In this document: in pieces, positions 61,854 through 64,000 of the stretch
Layout of the letters: every line of letters starts with the position of its first letter
Numbering within the stretch: position 1 is the stretch's first letter
From: Kryptolebias marmoratus
Lineage: Eukaryota; Chordata; Actinopteri; Cyprinodontiformes; Rivulidae
NCBI RefSeq assembly: GCF_001649575.2
Contig: NC_051441.1
Span: 12,280,039-12,344,038, forward strand
Length of the DNA stretch: 64,000 bases
Direction of reading: 5' to 3'
Notes under the pieces: model-generated
Told to the model about the DNA's origin: nothing
The model's input: the letters and a program-made list of their open reading frames with translations, nothing else
Database searches by the model: none
Made by a program: the position numbers and the translations under genes

Positions 61854-64000
61854 CTGAGACAGCTGAAACCTCCTCCGACAGCACAGAACAAGCCGCTCCA
61901 CCCAGCCCCACGGCCGAACCACAGACACACAAACACACGGCCAGCAGGCCAAGAGCACAGGCGCCGCGAAATGATGTTAGCCGAGGCTGCGATGATCAGG
62001 TTAGCTGTTGTTCCATTCACTCTTTAAGGCTGGCTGCTCGTGTTTCTGCTTAGTAAAATGTAAAATAGTTACACTCGACCAGCTAAAAGTGGAGTGTATC
62101 CTTGTATAAAAATGAACTTAAAATGTTTTATCGTTACCGTTTTCTTCCCGGTAAACTATTCAACTAATAGACGGTTTAAGCACAGACACTCGTGTGCTGA
62201 GCTACATTTAAGATTTAACTTCCTTTGACATTTCGTTGCGATTACATCAACATGATGGTTGTTAAAAGAAGCAACAAATGCTCTTATTCGTTTGACACAA
62301 TATCAACGTTCATCATCATTTGTAACGACTACTGTTTTAACCATTTCTCTCTGTGCGTTTGTATATATACGTACTTATCTTTACCAATAAATAAATGGTT
62401 TTGTAAAATATTTTGAATTTCCAATTATTTTTGCTAATAAAGGACCAAAAGGAGAGCGATATTTGAAACCATAGAGCTAAAAATGCTCAAATCAGCATCT
62501 AGACAGAGAATTATTTAGTTAACGCAGCGTTCTGGACACATTAATGCTGAATAATTTTATTGTAAGGAGGAGAAACTTGAATTAAAATGTTCTTAACCAG
62601 CAGCAGGACACAGGGATTAATTAGGTAAGAAAAACATCATTTCAGTTTCATTTGAGTTTGAGTTTCTTTAAAAACAAGTACACCACATCTATATTTGTTC
62701 TGCTAATTCCTGTGAAATATTTAAAAGAATTAATCAACCTGCAGCTTTTTTTAAATTCCAACTTACAGCCGAAGTCTGCCTTTTTAATTGACTTGAAATA
62801 AATCATTTTGTAACAAATCTCGTCTGAACGATATCCTCCTACAGCTGCGCAGTCAGACCCCTCCTCTGCAGACCTGCCTCGTTTAGACTCACGCTGTTAA
62901 CTGATTCAACATCTTCCAAACAAAACGTTAGCGCTGAATGAAACACAACGTCAACCTGGATTAAATTTACACATTATTGTCACAAACATGCACACGTATC
63001 ACACACTGCTGCTCAGTCTCACACCTTAAACAGCTTTTCACACTAAGGTTAAACAAAAACTCCCCCCAGTGTTTCTCAAAAACACCAAACTCCCTCTGGT
63101 GCGATAGCTCCCCATCGCCACTAGAGGCCGACAAAGTGAGCCTTTTTAAGCTTGAATTAAGAAAGAAGCAGAGGAAGCAACAAAAGAGTGTTAAAGCGTG
63201 ACAACATGCAAGAGGAAGAGGAGGGCGGGCAGCCAGAAACGTGTGTATGAGCACCTACAGAGAGGAAGGAAAAACAGGGGCGAGAGAAGAGGGAGGATGA
63301 AACGACAGAATGATTTGTGCAGGTCAATCAAAAACAGAAAAAAAAAAAAAAACACATTCAACAATAAAACAAGCTGCAAATCAAAAATTATTAAGCTTCA
63401 ACACAGGAGAACACATGCAGGGTTTATTTAATATGAGCAGGGTTTAAAACGTAAACCTGGAAAAAAGGGAAGCTTCTGTGCGTTCAGAGTCGAGCATAAG
63501 GAATGAGGACAAAATGAGACTGAAAACGTCACATAATTTGACCCGAAGAATGATTTAACAGACGTGAAGCCTTTTAGATGATTCAGTTTGGGAACAACAT
63601 TCAAAACATGCAAACAAGAATGAAGTTTTCAGGTAGAATGAAACACAAACCCACAAGACTTGATTGTGTTTCTCTCATTTTGTACGCAAATGATGTGCAT
63701 GTTAGTCAAAGTTTACAGTTTGCATATCCACTGCAGGTCAGGAAGCACCAAACATCTCCCAAACACAGTTTTCACTGTATTAGGGGAATCAGAAATAGAT
63801 AAGACACTTGGTTTGGACTAATTCATGATTAAAAGGCACTCAGAGTAAGTGCACTGATCAGACTTTAGAAGAATGGATGAAAGGTAAGGGTTTATCCCCA
63901 GCTTGTTGAGTTGCACGCTCAGGCGTCATGCAGCACAGCATTTTCCACGCAGACAAACACCGGTACCTCCCTGGATAAGAATCTGGGTGTCAGCTGACAC

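Overview
The window is vertebrate nuclear DNA, almost certainly a teleost fish. Genes are split into short exons with GT-AG introns, fish-type LINE and MITE repeats are present, there are two egg-envelope ZP3-like genes, and every recognisable protein is a vertebrate family member. I cannot name the species. The assembly contains one 38-base N gap (13,528-13,565) and one single N (60,796).

Layout. (1) 1 to about 26,800, plus strand: most of a TNRC6C (GW182 family) gene, entering from the left edge. It has 18 visible coding exons ending at 20,486 and a 3'UTR of about 6.3 kb. (2) 28,028-29,796, minus strand: a four-exon CD7-like single-Ig membrane receptor, tail-to-tail with TNRC6C. (3) 31,052-33,310 and 35,377-37,830, plus strand: two tandem but diverged ZP3-like egg-envelope genes that share exon lengths. 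(4) 39.5-50.1 kb, plus strand: a SAMD9L-type innate-immunity gene. It has an ISRE-bearing promoter candidate, a tiny start-codon exon at 40,840 and one giant exon (44,707-49,343). Its intron holds a minus-strand LINE that is itself interrupted by a solo LTR (42,641-43,716). (5) 51,573-55,459, plus strand: the ten-exon orthologue of human C17orf75 (NJMU-R1), with an AT-AC U12-type intron. (6) 56,566-59,221, minus strand: a ten-exon PH-domain adaptor with many tyrosine motifs that I could not assign to a named gene. (7) 59,535 to the right edge, minus strand: the last coding exon, 3'UTR and part of the last intron of RHOT1 (Miro1).

Context. TNRC6C, CD7, C17orf75 and RHOT1 all lie on human chromosome 17, in two separate bands. 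The window therefore looks like a piece of the ancestral chromosome-17 linkage into which ZP3-like and SAMD9L genes have been placed. The genes do not form one pathway: they cover miRNA silencing, lymphocyte-type signalling, egg coat, antiviral translation control, a Golgi-linked protein and mitochondrial transport.

The most notable points are: a complete minor-spliceosome AT-AC intron; a solo LTR with identical 4-bp target duplications inside a LINE reading frame; a consensus ISRE upstream of the reconstructed SAMD9L start; the loss of the canonical Ig cysteine in the CD7-like protein; a ZP3-like stop codon embedded in its polyadenylation signal; a UG-repeat splice acceptor; and the unassigned PH/YDxP adaptor. 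Exon borders were read by hand from splice consensus, phase and protein similarity. They have not been tested against transcripts.
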